DNA of 64,000 nucleotides from DASWUZ01 sp036401375 (GTDB taxonomy: Bacteria; Acidobacteriota; Terriglobia; Terriglobales; Acidobacteriaceae): assembly GCA_036401375.1 (NCBI GenBank), contig DASWVB010000005.1, positions 100,540 through 164,539 on the forward strand. The letters are read 5' to 3'. This document shows, in pieces, positions 35,691 to 44,642 of this stretch (within the stretch, counting starts at the first letter, position 1; the number at the start of each line of letters is the position of its first letter). A program made the translations under genes and the position numbers. The notes beneath the pieces are model-generated. The model had not been told where the DNA came from and made no database searches. It saw only the letters and a program-made list of their open reading frames with translations.

Positions 35691-36974
35691 ATGTTGAAGA
35701 AAGCCGCAGCACTGAACGCTGCAACCATCGGGGCCGCGACACTGGGTCTGACAATGACTATGTTCGCGCCATCCGCGCTCGCCGAGGAGGGGGCTGTGCC
35801 GACCGGAATCCCGCACCTGGATCATGTCTTCGTCATCATGATGGAGAACCACGGGTATAGCCAGATCGTCGGTAACGAGAACGCCTACTTTATCAACTCA
35901 CTCGCCAAGGCGAACAACACGGCGATCAACTACTATGCGATTGCCCATCCCAGCCTCACCAACTACCTCGAAGTTGTAGGCGGATCGAACTTCGGCGTTC
36001 ATACCGACAACTATCCAGACTGGCACAGCACGACCTGTGAGCCTAACCTGGCTACGGGCTTGGTATCGGCCGATAATCCACCCAGCAGCGTGATCTGTCC
36101 CATTGCAGGCACGGGAACCGACGCGGCCACGCCCGCGATTGACTACACCAACGAGACCCAGGGAGCTCCGGGCGACATCAACATCGACGGAACTACCTCC
36201 ATACCAGCAAAGACAAACGTCGTAGCCAAGACGATCGGTAACCAGCTGGTCGAGCGCGGACTCTACTGGAAGAGCTACCAGGAAGACCTGCCGCTCTACG
36301 GCCCCGACAAGGTCAACTACAGCGACGGCTTCTTCACCAATGCGACGGACTTCACCAAAATCACTCCAACATTGACTCCGCCTCTGACCCAGGCCGGGAT
36401 CGTATTCCTCTACGCGGTCAAGCACAATCCCTTCGCCTACTTCGCCGATGTACAGGAGGGCTTTGACAGGTTCAACTCCTACGGCAACATCAGCCCGTTC
36501 ACAGGACAGAATGGTCTTTACGCTGACCTCGCCCGCAATCGCGTGGCCGCCTACTCGTTTATCGCACCCAATCAATGCAATGACATGCACGGGCGGGGCA
36601 ATGCAGGCCCTTTCTGCAATTACGATCCCAGCGACAAGGGCACGCAGGCTGGACTCAATCCTGCCCTGATCCTGCGCGGAGACATGAGCGTGCATCGCAT
36701 CGTGGACGCGATCAGGAGCGCACCGGTCTGGCTCGACGGCAAGACTGCGATTGTGATTCTGTGGGACGAGAACGACTACAGCACCGCTCCCGAAGACAAT
36801 AGGGTTCTGCTGACAGTGGTCTCGAACTTCGGTACTCACGGGGTGGTCAGCAAGGTACGCTACACCCACTTCTCGCTGCTGAAATCAATTGAAGCCGGTT
36901 TTGGCCTACCCTGCCTGAACCATGCCTGCGACGCAAACGTGAATGTGATGTCGGACCTGTTCAGCAACCAGTAG
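35691..36974 (+). CDS. Secreted phosphoesterase (acid phosphatase/phospholipase C superfamily)
   Basis: 427 aa from the ATG at 35691, which starts a clean signal peptide (LKKAAALNAATIGAATLGLTMTMFAPSALA). The catalytic domain shows HVFVIMMENHGYSQIVGN at the N-terminus, AIAHPSLTNYLEVVGGSNF with the likely nucleophile Ser/Thr region, and PNQCNDMHGRGNAG. The late metal motif is IVILWDENDYS. It belongs to the same superfamily as the C-terminal half of its divergent neighbour but lacks the propeller. It probably releases phosphate from extracellular esters. The frame is open upstream to 35625 without support. Confidence 0.85.
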   Translation: MLKKAAALNAATIGAATLGLTMTMFAPSALAEEGAVPTGIPHLDHVFVIMMENHGYSQIVGNENAYFINSLAKANNTAINYYAIAHPSLTNYLEVVGGSNFGVHTDNYPDWHSTTCEPNLATGLVSADNPPSSVICPIAGTGTDAATPAIDYTNETQGAPGDINIDGTTSIPAKTNVVAKTIGNQLVERGLYWKSYQEDLPLYGPDKVNYSDGFFTNATDFTKITPTLTPPLTQAGIVFLYAVKHNPFAYFADVQEGFDRFNSYGNISPFTGQNGLYADLARNRVAAYSFIAPNQCNDMHGRGNAGPFCNYDPSDKGTQAGLNPALILRGDMSVHRIVDAIRSAPVWLDGKTAIVILWDENDYSTAPEDNRVLLTVVSNFGTHGVVSKVRYTHFSLLKSIEAGFGLPCLNHACDANVNVMSDLFSNQ

Positions 36975-36992
36975 ATAACCCAGCCAGACAAT

Positions 36993-37037
36993 CTGCGTTG
37001 CGAGCTCAGCACAGTAGCTCGCAACGCAGGCCTGTTT
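36993..37037. terminator. Strong bidirectional terminator between phosphoesterase and fucosidase
   Basis: A perfect 14-bp inverted repeat (CTGCGTTGCGAGCT 36993-37006 with its complement 37016-37029, 9-base loop) is followed on the plus strand by GCCTGTTTTAA. It lies between the convergent phosphoesterase and GH29 genes and is one of the strongest stem-loops in the window. Confidence 0.85.
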
Positions 37038-37043
37038 TAACGG

Positions 37044-38750
37044 CTACATTCCAGATGCAGCAAGGGTTATACGAAACGTATAGGCGTACTTGCCTGGAGC
37101 CTGCGCGGGCAAGGTCAGGTGCAACCCATCTGCCTGCTGATCGAACGCAATCTTCGCATCGGAGCCAAGCAGAGACACTGCCACGACCTTAGGCGCACTT
37201 GCTGCTCCCGAACCGAGCGAGTGAATGACCGCGGCGCCGCCGGCTGGCCACGCCATATCGACTGCGTATAGAGTCGTCGCCGCTGCAGCTTCGGCCGTGC
37301 CGCCGACATTCGGTCCCTTGATGGTGAAGCGAAAATCCTCCGCAGTGTAGGGCTTGGTCTCAGTGTCGTGGAACTTACCCTCCGCCACCCTTGTCGGCCC
37401 CTCGCCGTAGACCTTCCACGGACGCGCACCGTAGATCGCCTCGCCATTCGTCTTGAGCCAGTCACCCATGCCGAGCAGCACCTGCTGCACCTCATCGGGG
37501 ATCACGCCGTCGGAGCGGGGACCGATGTTCAACAGCAGGTTGCCGTTTTTGCTGACGATGTCGATCAGCTGGTGAACCAGGAAGTCAGAGGACTTGAAGC
37601 TGTCGTTCTTGATGTAACCCCACGAGCCATTGCTGATGGAAGTGTCCGTCTGCCAGTAGCTTGGCCGAATCTGTGCCAGCTGCCCACGTTCGATGTCGAG
37701 CACCGCGGAGCCGCTCATCATCGCATCGTCTTTGTAGTTGATGACACCGATAGGGCCGCCATGGCTGAGCGATGCGTTGTAGTAAAAGGCTGCAAACTTT
37801 GTGATGTAAGGGCGCACATACGGCTGGCCAATCCACCAGTCGAAGTACATGATGTCGGGATGATACTTCTCGACGATCTCGGCCGAGCGGGCCAGCCAGT
37901 CTTTGAGGTAAGCGGGACTCGCATAGGTGTAGTCGCGTAGCAGAGGATCGGGATCCTGCTGCATGTGGTGGTGTGCCGGCCCATAGAAGGCAGCGTACTT
38001 CGGATCGTTCACATCGGAGTCGGTCTCGCGCCCGTGCTCAAGGAACCAGTCATGCTCGACGCGATGCGAAGAGGCTCCGAGATGAAGGCCCTCCGCCCGC
38101 ACTGCCTTGGCGAGATCCCCTGCGAGATCGCGATGTGGTCCCATCTTGGCTGCCGTCCAATCCGAGACGCCGCTGTCGTACATCGCAAAGCCATCGTGAT
38201 GTTCAAAGACGGGGACGACATACTTCGCGCCGGCATCTTTGAAGAGCCGCGCCCACAGCTGCGGATCGTAGTGCTCCGCTTTGAACAAGGGAATGAAGTC
38301 CTTGTAACCGAAGCTGGTCAGCGGCCCATAGGTCGCGATCTGATGCTTGTTTTCGGGTGAGCCGGCGACATACATATTGCGCGGATACCACTCATTGCCA
38401 AATGCCGGCACCGAGTAGAGTCCCCAATGAATGAAGATGCCAAACTTGGCGTCCTTGTACCATTCCGGCGGCTGATAGTTGGCGAGCGTCTGCCAGTCGG
38501 CGCGGTAGGGCCCGTCGAATATCTGCCGGTCGACCTCTTTGAGGATTGCGCTGCGAGCACCATCGTACTTGCTGTTTCCGTCGGCCCACTGCTGGTCGAT
38601 CACGTCGGCCGGCAGCTTTGCCGAAGGTGCAGTCGGCGATTGCGCATGCAGCCCGAGAGCAGCGAGGGCTGAGAGACATAGAGCACTCCGCAGTGTTCGG
38701 ACTGGCAGGGACCTCGAAGGGGGCGAGGAGCAGGGAGTTTTCATCGGCAC
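37044..38750 (-). CDS. Alpha-L-fucosidase (GH29), secreted
   Basis: A 568-aa enzyme with a signal peptide (LRSALCLSALAALGLHAQ). GH29 motifs: WYKDAKFGIFIHWGLYSVPAFG, EWYPRNMY, the HHDGF motif in VPVFEHHDGFAMYDS, and DIMYFDWWIG whose Asp aligns with the GH29 nucleophile. Further markers are SYWQTDTSISNGSWGY and LLLNIGPRSDGVIP. A C-terminal beta-sandwich with FTIKGPNVGG and LHLTLPAQAPGKYAYTF follows. It removes terminal alpha-L-fucose from oligosaccharides, probably from plant or microbial polysaccharides in soil. Confidence 0.95.
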   Translation of the reverse strand: MPMKTPCSSPPSRSLPVRTLRSALCLSALAALGLHAQSPTAPSAKLPADVIDQQWADGNSKYDGARSAILKEVDRQIFDGPYRADWQTLANYQPPEWYKDAKFGIFIHWGLYSVPAFGNEWYPRNMYVAGSPENKHQIATYGPLTSFGYKDFIPLFKAEHYDPQLWARLFKDAGAKYVVPVFEHHDGFAMYDSGVSDWTAAKMGPHRDLAGDLAKAVRAEGLHLGASSHRVEHDWFLEHGRETDSDVNDPKYAAFYGPAHHHMQQDPDPLLRDYTYASPAYLKDWLARSAEIVEKYHPDIMYFDWWIGQPYVRPYITKFAAFYYNASLSHGGPIGVINYKDDAMMSGSAVLDIERGQLAQIRPSYWQTDTSISNGSWGYIKNDSFKSSDFLVHQLIDIVSKNGNLLLNIGPRSDGVIPDEVQQVLLGMGDWLKTNGEAIYGARPWKVYGEGPTRVAEGKFHDTETKPYTAEDFRFTIKGPNVGGTAEAAAATTLYAVDMAWPAGGAAVIHSLGSGAASAPKVVAVSLLGSDAKIAFDQQADGLHLTLPAQAPGKYAYTFRITLAASGM

Positions 38751-38873
38751 TGATCATAGACGCTGAGGGAGACGTTCGTCTGCTGGATGCAAACTGAGGC
38801 TAGCGGCGCGGCGGCGAGACGAGGACGGCGGTACGCATCCGCTACCATAGAGACAGCAAAGCGAGGACATCAG

Positions 38874-38906
38874 ATGAGCAGTGTGAATCGCGGTCGGGCG
38901 GAATGA
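38874..38906 (+). other. Ten-codon upstream ORF overlapping the HAD start
   Basis: ATG at 38874 follows GAGGACATCAG and encodes ten residues (SSVNRGRAE after Met). Its TGA overlaps the HAD gene start in ATGA (38903-38906). This may be a leader peptide that couples initiation of the HAD gene; it could also be chance. Confidence 0.3.
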
Positions 38907-39565
38907 AGTGGAGGACGCGCGGGTTGCTCTTTGACATGGACGGCGTATTGATCAGCTCCCTCGGCTCGGTCGAACGCAGCTGGGCTCGCTGGGGCGAGAT
39001 GCGCGGAGTGGATGGTGCGGGCGCAATCAAGCACGCCCACGGCAAGCGCGCCATCGATATCGTGCGGATGCTGCGGCCCGATCTCGACGACCAGGCTGAG
39101 CTGAAGATCGTTGAGGAGATGGAAGTGGAGGACTACGAGGGCCTAGAGGTACTGCGTGGGGTTGAACGCATCGTGCACTCTCTGCCCCAGCAGTATTGGA
39201 CCATCGTGACATCAGCCACGGACCGCCTGGCACGCAGCCGGCTGGGCCACGCCGCGATTCCCGTGCCGGAACACTTCGTAAACGCCGACATGGTCACCCG
39301 GGGCAAGCCTGACCCGGAGCCCTATCTAAAGGGAGCGGCACTGCTGGGCCTCGATCCGGGGGAGTGCGTCGTGATCGAAGACGCGAGCGCCGGTGTCGAG
39401 GCCGGGCACCGCGCTGGATGCAAGGTGATCGCGACCTTGTTTTCACATGCTCCAGAACATCTCAGCCTCGCAGACTGGGTCGTTGATTCTCTGGATGACC
39501 TGGACGTAGAAGTGCTGCCGAATGGCGCCGGACTCGAGCTGAGCTTTGAACCAGTGATGCGTTAG
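38903..39565 (+). CDS. HAD-superfamily sugar-phosphate phosphatase-like protein
   Basis: A 220-aa HAD hydrolase of the beta-phosphoglucomutase/phosphoglycolate phosphatase group. Motif I is LLFDMDGVLISS with nucleophile Asp10 and acid Asp12, motif II is the Thr/Ser of WTIVTSAT, motif III is the Lys of RGKPDPEPYLKGAALLGL, and motif IV is CVVIEDASAGVEAG. An alpha-helical cap lies between motifs I and II. The motif string matches glycerol-3-phosphatase or sugar-phosphatase enzymes (YfbT type). The exact substrate is not known. Confidence 0.9.
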   Translation: MKWRTRGLLFDMDGVLISSLGSVERSWARWGEMRGVDGAGAIKHAHGKRAIDIVRMLRPDLDDQAELKIVEEMEVEDYEGLEVLRGVERIVHSLPQQYWTIVTSATDRLARSRLGHAAIPVPEHFVNADMVTRGKPDPEPYLKGAALLGLDPGECVVIEDASAGVEAGHRAGCKVIATLFSHAPEHLSLADWVVDSLDDLDVEVLPNGAGLELSFEPVMR

Positions 39566-39624
39566 CAGCGCGCTCACTGGGTCTTGGTTGACAGACGCGT
39601 CGCTGCTTGCCACCGTAGGAACTT

Positions 39625-40731
39625 ATGCCTGAATTGCCTGAAGTGGAGACCGTCGCGAATGGCGTCAACGAGCGTGTGCACGGCCAGAGAGTTGAGTCGG
39701 CGTGGTTCAGCGCGAAGCCGGAGCCATTCCGAACGCCCGCAGCTGAGATGAGTGTGGAGCTGCCGGGCCGGCGCATCGATCGTGTGCGGCGCGTGGGAAA
39801 GCATATCGTGGTCGATCTCTCAGCCCGTGTGCCGCCAGCCCGCGAGACGGGACGAGGGACCGTCAGGCATGCTGAGTCAGCGGAGAACTCAGCCACTCAC
39901 CAGCAAGAAGCCGACGCGCAGTGGCTCGTCCATCTCGGCATGACTGGCCGTCTGCTGGTCTGCTCCGCCGACACGCCGGTACCACCACATACTCACGCTG
40001 TCCTGCGTCTGTCTTCGGGCAAGGAGCTGCGCTTCGTCGATGCGCGCCGCTTCGGGCGGCTTGCATTACTGCTACGCCCTCGCGTCGAGCAGAGTGTTGT
40101 TGCTGCGGATGAGGGTCGAACGAGTACGACTCGTCCCAGTGCAATGGATGGCGTCAGATCTGATGTGGCCGCGTCTGGCCAGGCCGCATCTGCTGCGAGC
40201 AGATCTGGCTATACAAAATCTGTTCCCGTTAGGTCTTCTGCAAGAGCGTCCAGGGGTACTGCGTCCGTTGAACATTCAGCCGATGAGGCGGCAGCCTTCG
40301 GCTTTCGCGGCCCCGGCCTTGAGCCGCTCACTATCGCGCCCGCCGACTTTATCGCGCTCTTCAAGGGCCGCAGGCTGGCGATTAAATCCGCTCTGCTCAA
40401 TCAGAAGCTGCTGCACGGCGTGGGAAACATCTACGCGGATGAGAGCCTGTTTCGTGCCGGCATTCGACCCCGACGGATGGCCGGCCGGCTCAGCCGCGCC
40501 GAACTGCTGCGGCTGCGGACCGCGCTCGTCGAGGTGCTGCGAGCGGCCATCGCTCTCGGGGGTTCTTCGGTGTCGGACTATGTCGACGCCGACGGTGTTA
40601 AAGGCTTCTTTCAGCTCGAACACCGCGTCTATCAGCGCACCGGGCAGTCCTGCCTGGTGTGCGGCACACCCATTCGGCGCATCGTACTCGGCGGCAGAAG
40701 TACCCACTACTGCATACGCTGCCAAAGCTAG
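39625..40731 (+). CDS. mutM: Formamidopyrimidine-DNA glycosylase with two extra insertions
   Basis: A base-excision repair enzyme that removes 8-oxoguanine and FaPy lesions and nicks the strand. The N-terminal catalytic PELPEVETV is exact (Pro2, Glu3). Other markers are WLVHLGMTGRL, FVDARRFGRL, the helix-two-turn-helix LLHGVGNIYADESLFRAGIRP and a C-terminal four-Cys zinc finger (CLVCG to CIRC). At 368 aa it is about 95 residues longer than the usual 270-280. One insert of about 28 residues precedes WLVHLGMTG and one of about 75 Ser/Ala/Thr-rich residues follows FGRLALL. Both fall in surface loops of known Fpg structures. Confidence 0.93.
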   Translation: MPELPEVETVANGVNERVHGQRVESAWFSAKPEPFRTPAAEMSVELPGRRIDRVRRVGKHIVVDLSARVPPARETGRGTVRHAESAENSATHQQEADAQWLVHLGMTGRLLVCSADTPVPPHTHAVLRLSSGKELRFVDARRFGRLALLLRPRVEQSVVAADEGRTSTTRPSAMDGVRSDVAASGQAASAASRSGYTKSVPVRSSARASRGTASVEHSADEAAAFGFRGPGLEPLTIAPADFIALFKGRRLAIKSALLNQKLLHGVGNIYADESLFRAGIRPRRMAGRLSRAELLRLRTALVEVLRAAIALGGSSVSDYVDADGVKGFFQLEHRVYQRTGQSCLVCGTPIRRIVLGGRSTHYCIRCQS

Positions 40732-40831
40732 TCCGCCCAGAGAGATGCGCAGGATCGATGCCCGGTTAGGTCACGTGGCGGCAACTTCCATCGCAGGTAT
40801 AGACTCACGAGGTCCGGGAGTACACCGATTC

Positions 40832-42433
40832 ATGAAGCGTAATAAAGCACTCTTCTACAGAACTGTAATTGCGGCTGGCTTATCGATGGTCGCACTTTTT
40901 GCCTCGCGTCGTGTCTTCGCCGCGGGCGACAGCAACCTCGTCGTCAAGACCAGGCAGGGCAAGGTGGAGGGCATCATGAGCGGGCCGCGCACTCCGCAGG
41001 TGCGCGCCTTCCTCGGCATCCCTTACGCTGCGCCTCCGATCGGACCGCTGCGCTGGAAGGAGCCCATGCCGGCAACAAAGTGGAGTGGAGTGCGTGCTGC
41101 GAAGGTCTTCGGCTTGCACTGTATGCAGCCGACGCTCTACGCGGACATGATCTTTCGCGACCCCGGCCAGAGCGAGGACTGCCTTACGTTGAACGTGTGG
41201 ACTCCCGCTACAAGCAAGGGCGCGAAGCTGCCGGTGATGGTGTGGATCTACGGTGGTGGCTTCCAGACCGGCGGCACCTCAGAGGCGCGGCAGGATGGCG
41301 CCAACCTGGCCACACGCGGCGTGGTCGTCGTGTCGATGAACTACCGCCTTGGCATCTTCGGCTTCTTCGCTCACCCGGATCTTGCGGCAGAGTCCGGCAG
41401 AAATTCCGCGGGCAACTACGGCTTGCTCGACCAGACAGCGGCGCTGCGGTGGGTGCAGGCGAACGTGAAAAACTTCGGCGGCGACCCGCACAATGTAACC
41501 CTCTTCGGGGAGAGCGCCGGGTCAGCCTCGGTGAGTGCGCAGATGGCATCGCCGCTGGCAAAAGGGCTATTCCAACGTACCATCGGCGAGAGTGGAGGCG
41601 AGTTTGCGGGCAGCAGGGCTCGATCAACACTGCTCAAAGACGAAGAGACTGAGCATGCGCTCTTCGCCCAGACGGTTCTCTCGGTGAGCACACTCGAGCA
41701 GCTGCGCGCCCTGCCTGCTGAGCAGCTGTTGGGCGCCTCGAGGCGGACTGCGCCAGGGGGTGAAGAGTTTCGCTTCAATCCGATTGTGGATGGATACTTC
41801 CTGCCGGAAAGCCCCGCTGCGATCTTCGCGGCAGGCAGGCAGAACGATGTCCCTATGCTGGCCGGCTGGAACAGGGATGAGGGCGGGATCGCTCCCCAGA
41901 CCACGATGGCGAGCTTTGCGGCTGACGTCGAGAGGCAGTTCGGCGATCGCGCTCCCGACGTGCTCAAGCTCTACTCCGCCACGAGCGATGAGGAGGCTGT
42001 TCGAGCGGCGGCCGATCTCGCCGGAGATCGGTTCATCGCCTACTCCACGTGGAGATGGATCGAGGCGCAGTCAACCACCGGACATCAGCCCATCTACTGG
42101 TACCGCTTTGACCTCGCGCCGCCGCCTGACCCAAATCACACGGGTGGCCTGACCGCCTACCACTCGGCTGAGATTCCGTACGTCTTCGGGAACCTGGACC
42201 TGTTGAACGGCTTTGATTGGAGACCGGAAGATCGCCAGCTCAGCGATCAAATGCAGCGCTACTGGACCAACTTTGCGCGCAAAGGTGACCCCAATGGGGA
42301 GGGGCTGCCGCAGTGGCCGGTCTACAAGGCAGACTCGACGTGGATTGTGATGCACTTGGGCGCGCAGCCCGCAGCCGCCCCCGATGCAAACAGGCAACGC
42401 GATCTGCTGCTTAGTTCCATCTGGGGAAGGTGA
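40832..42433 (+). CDS. Secreted carboxylesterase, type B
   Basis: 533 aa from the ATG at 40832, which starts a signal peptide (ALFYRTVIAAGLSMVALFASRRVFA). The alpha/beta-hydrolase fold of the cholinesterase family is clear: FLGIPYAAPPIGPLRWKEP, SEDCLTLNVWTP, oxyanion motif WIYGGGFQTGG, LGIFGFFAHPDL, and the nucleophile elbow TLFGESAGSASVSAQM. The C-terminal catalytic His is likely in TAYHSAEIPYVFGNL. It hydrolyses carboxylic esters outside the cytoplasm. The same frame is open back to 40040 through mutM, but that part is spurious. Confidence 0.92.
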   Translation: MKRNKALFYRTVIAAGLSMVALFASRRVFAAGDSNLVVKTRQGKVEGIMSGPRTPQVRAFLGIPYAAPPIGPLRWKEPMPATKWSGVRAAKVFGLHCMQPTLYADMIFRDPGQSEDCLTLNVWTPATSKGAKLPVMVWIYGGGFQTGGTSEARQDGANLATRGVVVVSMNYRLGIFGFFAHPDLAAESGRNSAGNYGLLDQTAALRWVQANVKNFGGDPHNVTLFGESAGSASVSAQMASPLAKGLFQRTIGESGGEFAGSRARSTLLKDEETEHALFAQTVLSVSTLEQLRALPAEQLLGASRRTAPGGEEFRFNPIVDGYFLPESPAAIFAAGRQNDVPMLAGWNRDEGGIAPQTTMASFAADVERQFGDRAPDVLKLYSATSDEEAVRAAADLAGDRFIAYSTWRWIEAQSTTGHQPIYWYRFDLAPPPDPNHTGGLTAYHSAEIPYVFGNLDLLNGFDWRPEDRQLSDQMQRYWTNFARKGDPNGEGLPQWPVYKADSTWIVMHLGAQPAAAPDANRQRDLLLSSIWGR

Positions 42434-42703
42434 GCGACCGGGAACTTAGAACGCCCGGCGACGCTCGCCTTCCCCGGGGAGTGGAATTCAAGGCAAGACC
42501 GCTTAAACGAGCGAAGTCCATCTCCGGCTCCGCTCACGTGCCACCGTTTGCGCTCCCGCACTTCTGCGTTTAGGTATCCCCGGTCAGGGTGATAGCTGGT
42601 CTGGAGGTACTCGCCCACCGGAACGCGTGGTTCTGCATTTAATCTAGAGTTGACCCAGGAAACGAAAACCCGAAGGACACCAGTATCGGACAGGAGCTTC
42701 AAC

Positions 42704-43126
42704 TTGCCGCTTTATGAGTACCGCTGCAAAGCCTGCGGACACCGTTTTGAGAAGATTCAGACTTACAGCGCACCTGATCAGAAGGAGTGTCCGGTCTGCC
42801 ACGGCGAAGTGGAGCGGCTGATCTCGGCGCCTTCGATCCAATTCAAAGGCTCCGGCTTCTACTCGACCGACTACGCCAGCCGCGCCAGCAAGTCGGCCGC
42901 TGCCGAGGGCAGCTCGGAGGGGAAGTCCGATGGCAAATCGGGAGACGTCTCCGCAAAAGCCGAGACCGGGCCCAGTTCGGGAGACAAGGGCTGCACGTCG
43001 TCCGAAAGGAGTGGCTCGTCCGACAAAGGCGGCTCGTCCGACAAAGGCGGCTCGTCTGATAAGGGCGGCGCCTCTACGCCCGCGAGCACGTCATCGCCGT
43101 CTCCCACGTCGAGCAAGAGCGAGTAA
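42704..43126 (+). CDS. FmdB-family zinc-ribbon protein with Ser/Lys-rich tail
   Basis: The TTG at 42704 with AGGAG seven bases upstream yields the canonical FmdB N-terminus MPLYEYRCKACGHRFEKIQ. The second Cys pair is ECPVCHGEVERLISAPSIQFKGSGFYSTDY. These form a four-Cys zinc ribbon. The remaining 75 residues are a low-complexity Ser/Gly/Lys/Asp tail that includes three copies of an 18-bp repeat (GSSDKG units, 43013-43066). The family is widespread as a putative regulatory protein but its role is not established. The frame is open to 42650. Confidence 0.88.
   Translation: MPLYEYRCKACGHRFEKIQTYSAPDQKECPVCHGEVERLISAPSIQFKGSGFYSTDYASRASKSAAAEGSSEGKSDGKSGDVSAKAETGPSSGDKGCTSSERSGSSDKGGSSDKGGSSDKGGASTPASTSSPSPTSSKSE
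43013..43066 (+). repeat. 18-bp tandem repeat inside the FmdB-like gene
   Basis: Three consecutive copies of an 18-base unit GGCTCGTCCGACAAAGGC, the third with three substitutions. They encode GSSDKG and keep the frame, so copy number can change without a frameshift. Confidence 0.9.
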
Positions 43127-43196
43127 GCAAAAGCGCTGAGAAAGCAGCCCGCGGCTCTCCAGAACGAGCAACACCTCGCTGCCCTTTCGCAAACCT

Positions 43197-44450
43197 TTAG
43201 CCGGTGACGACCACCAGCTTCGCGCGTTTGCCCACACGAATCGACAGCGGACAAGGCAGCTCGGCGACGGTGATGTGGGTGAGCACCTGCACCTCGTTGT
43301 TTACGCGGACGGCACCCTGTTTCACCAGCCGGTTGGCCTCTGCGCCGGAGGGTGCGAGGCCCGCTTTGACTAGCAGTTTATCGAGCCGCACAGGATGCGA
43401 AGTGGCCGGAACAGCCTCCCAGGCGACCTCAGCCTGCGCCACCTGCACCTCTTCGAGGTTAGCTGGTGTCTCCTTCTTCTGGAACTGCGTAGCCCAGCTC
43501 TCGTCCGCCTCGCGCGCCAGGTCCGCCGAGTGGAATTCGGTCACGATGGTGCGTGCCAGCCGCTTCTTGGCCTCCATCGGATGCAGCCTGCCGGCGGCAA
43601 CCTCACTGCGCATGCCGTCGATCTCGGACGGAAGCAGGTCTGTCAGAGATGTCCAGTACTTCCACATCAGATCGTCTGAGATCGACATCAGCTTGCCGTA
43701 CATTTCGCCGGCTGGCTCCTTGATGCCGATAGCGTTGCCGAGCGACTTCGACATCTTCTGCACGCCGTCCAGGCCTTCCAGGAGTGGGGTCATCAGCACG
43801 ATCTGCGAGGACTGCTCGTAGTGGCGCTGCAGTTCGCGGCCGATGAGCAGGTTAAACCGCTGGTCGGTCCCTCCCAGCTCGACATCAGCGCGCAGCGCGA
43901 CCGAGTCGTAGCCCTGCGCCAGCGGGTAGAGCATCTCGTGCAGCGAGATCGGCTTCTCGTCGATGAAGCGGCGATGGAAATCATCGCGCTCAAGCATCTG
44001 CGACACCGTGAAGTGCGCGGCCAGGCGAATGATCCCCTCGAAGCCCAGACTCCCCAGCCAGGCGGAGTTGAAGAGCACCTCCGTCTTGTAAGGGTTGAGG
44101 ATGCGGAAGACCTGCTCCTTATACGTCTCCGCGTTCTGCATGATCTCTTCGTGCGACAGCGGTTTGCGGGTGACGTTGCGGCCGGTGGGGTCGCCTATCA
44201 GTCCGGTGAAATCGCCGATAAGAAAGATGACGTGGTGGCCGAGGTCCTGAAAATGTTTAAGCTTGCGCAGCAGCACGGTGTGGCCGAGGTGCAGGTCGGG
44301 AGCGGTAGGGTCAAAGCCTGCCTTGATCCGCAGCGGCAGACCGCTCTGTCGAGACGATTCAAGCCGTTCCCGCAGGTCAGCGAGCCGGATGATCTCGGCC
44401 GAGCCCTTTACCAGGAGCTCCAACTGCTCGTCTGCGGGTGCGAATTCCAT
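43197..44450 (-). CDS. tyrS: Tyrosyl-tRNA synthetase
   Basis: A class I synthetase of 417 aa. The catalytic core has KAGFDPTAPDLHLGHTVLLRKL (HIGH motif as HLGH), FLIGDFTGLIGDPTGR, ELGGTDQRFNLLIGREL and QKMSKSLGNAIGI (KMSKS). A C-terminal S4 RNA-binding domain (RLDKLLVKAGLAPSGAEANRLVKQGAVRVNNEV) ends the protein. Layout fits the TyrZ-type branch. It charges tRNA-Tyr. It is divergent from lipA, with no T-box-like element that I can see in the gap. Confidence 0.97.
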   Translation of the reverse strand: MEFAPADEQLELLVKGSAEIIRLADLRERLESSRQSGLPLRIKAGFDPTAPDLHLGHTVLLRKLKHFQDLGHHVIFLIGDFTGLIGDPTGRNVTRKPLSHEEIMQNAETYKEQVFRILNPYKTEVLFNSAWLGSLGFEGIIRLAAHFTVSQMLERDDFHRRFIDEKPISLHEMLYPLAQGYDSVALRADVELGGTDQRFNLLIGRELQRHYEQSSQIVLMTPLLEGLDGVQKMSKSLGNAIGIKEPAGEMYGKLMSISDDLMWKYWTSLTDLLPSEIDGMRSEVAAGRLHPMEAKKRLARTIVTEFHSADLAREADESWATQFQKKETPANLEEVQVAQAEVAWEAVPATSHPVRLDKLLVKAGLAPSGAEANRLVKQGAVRVNNEVQVLTHITVAELPCPLSIRVGKRAKLVVVTG

Positions 44451-44642
44451 GCCTGTCTCTCGTCTCTTTCTTGCTGTTCTGTCGGCCTCTCGCTTGTCAT
44501 TGCGTGACCGTGGTGCGGTTTTTTGCGCCTCTCAGAGTATAGAGCGTACCGGGAGTGCTCACCTGGAGTTACGAGCGCGCACGCCATCCGCGATGAGAGC
44601 AGTAACGGCAGGTGAAGCGCCTAGTACAATCGAGGTAACGTG

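Noticed and set aside
40040..40831. Long frame through mutM in front of the carboxylesterase
   Set aside because: It overlaps mutM in another frame, encodes no conserved sequence, and the esterase signal peptide starts at 40832.
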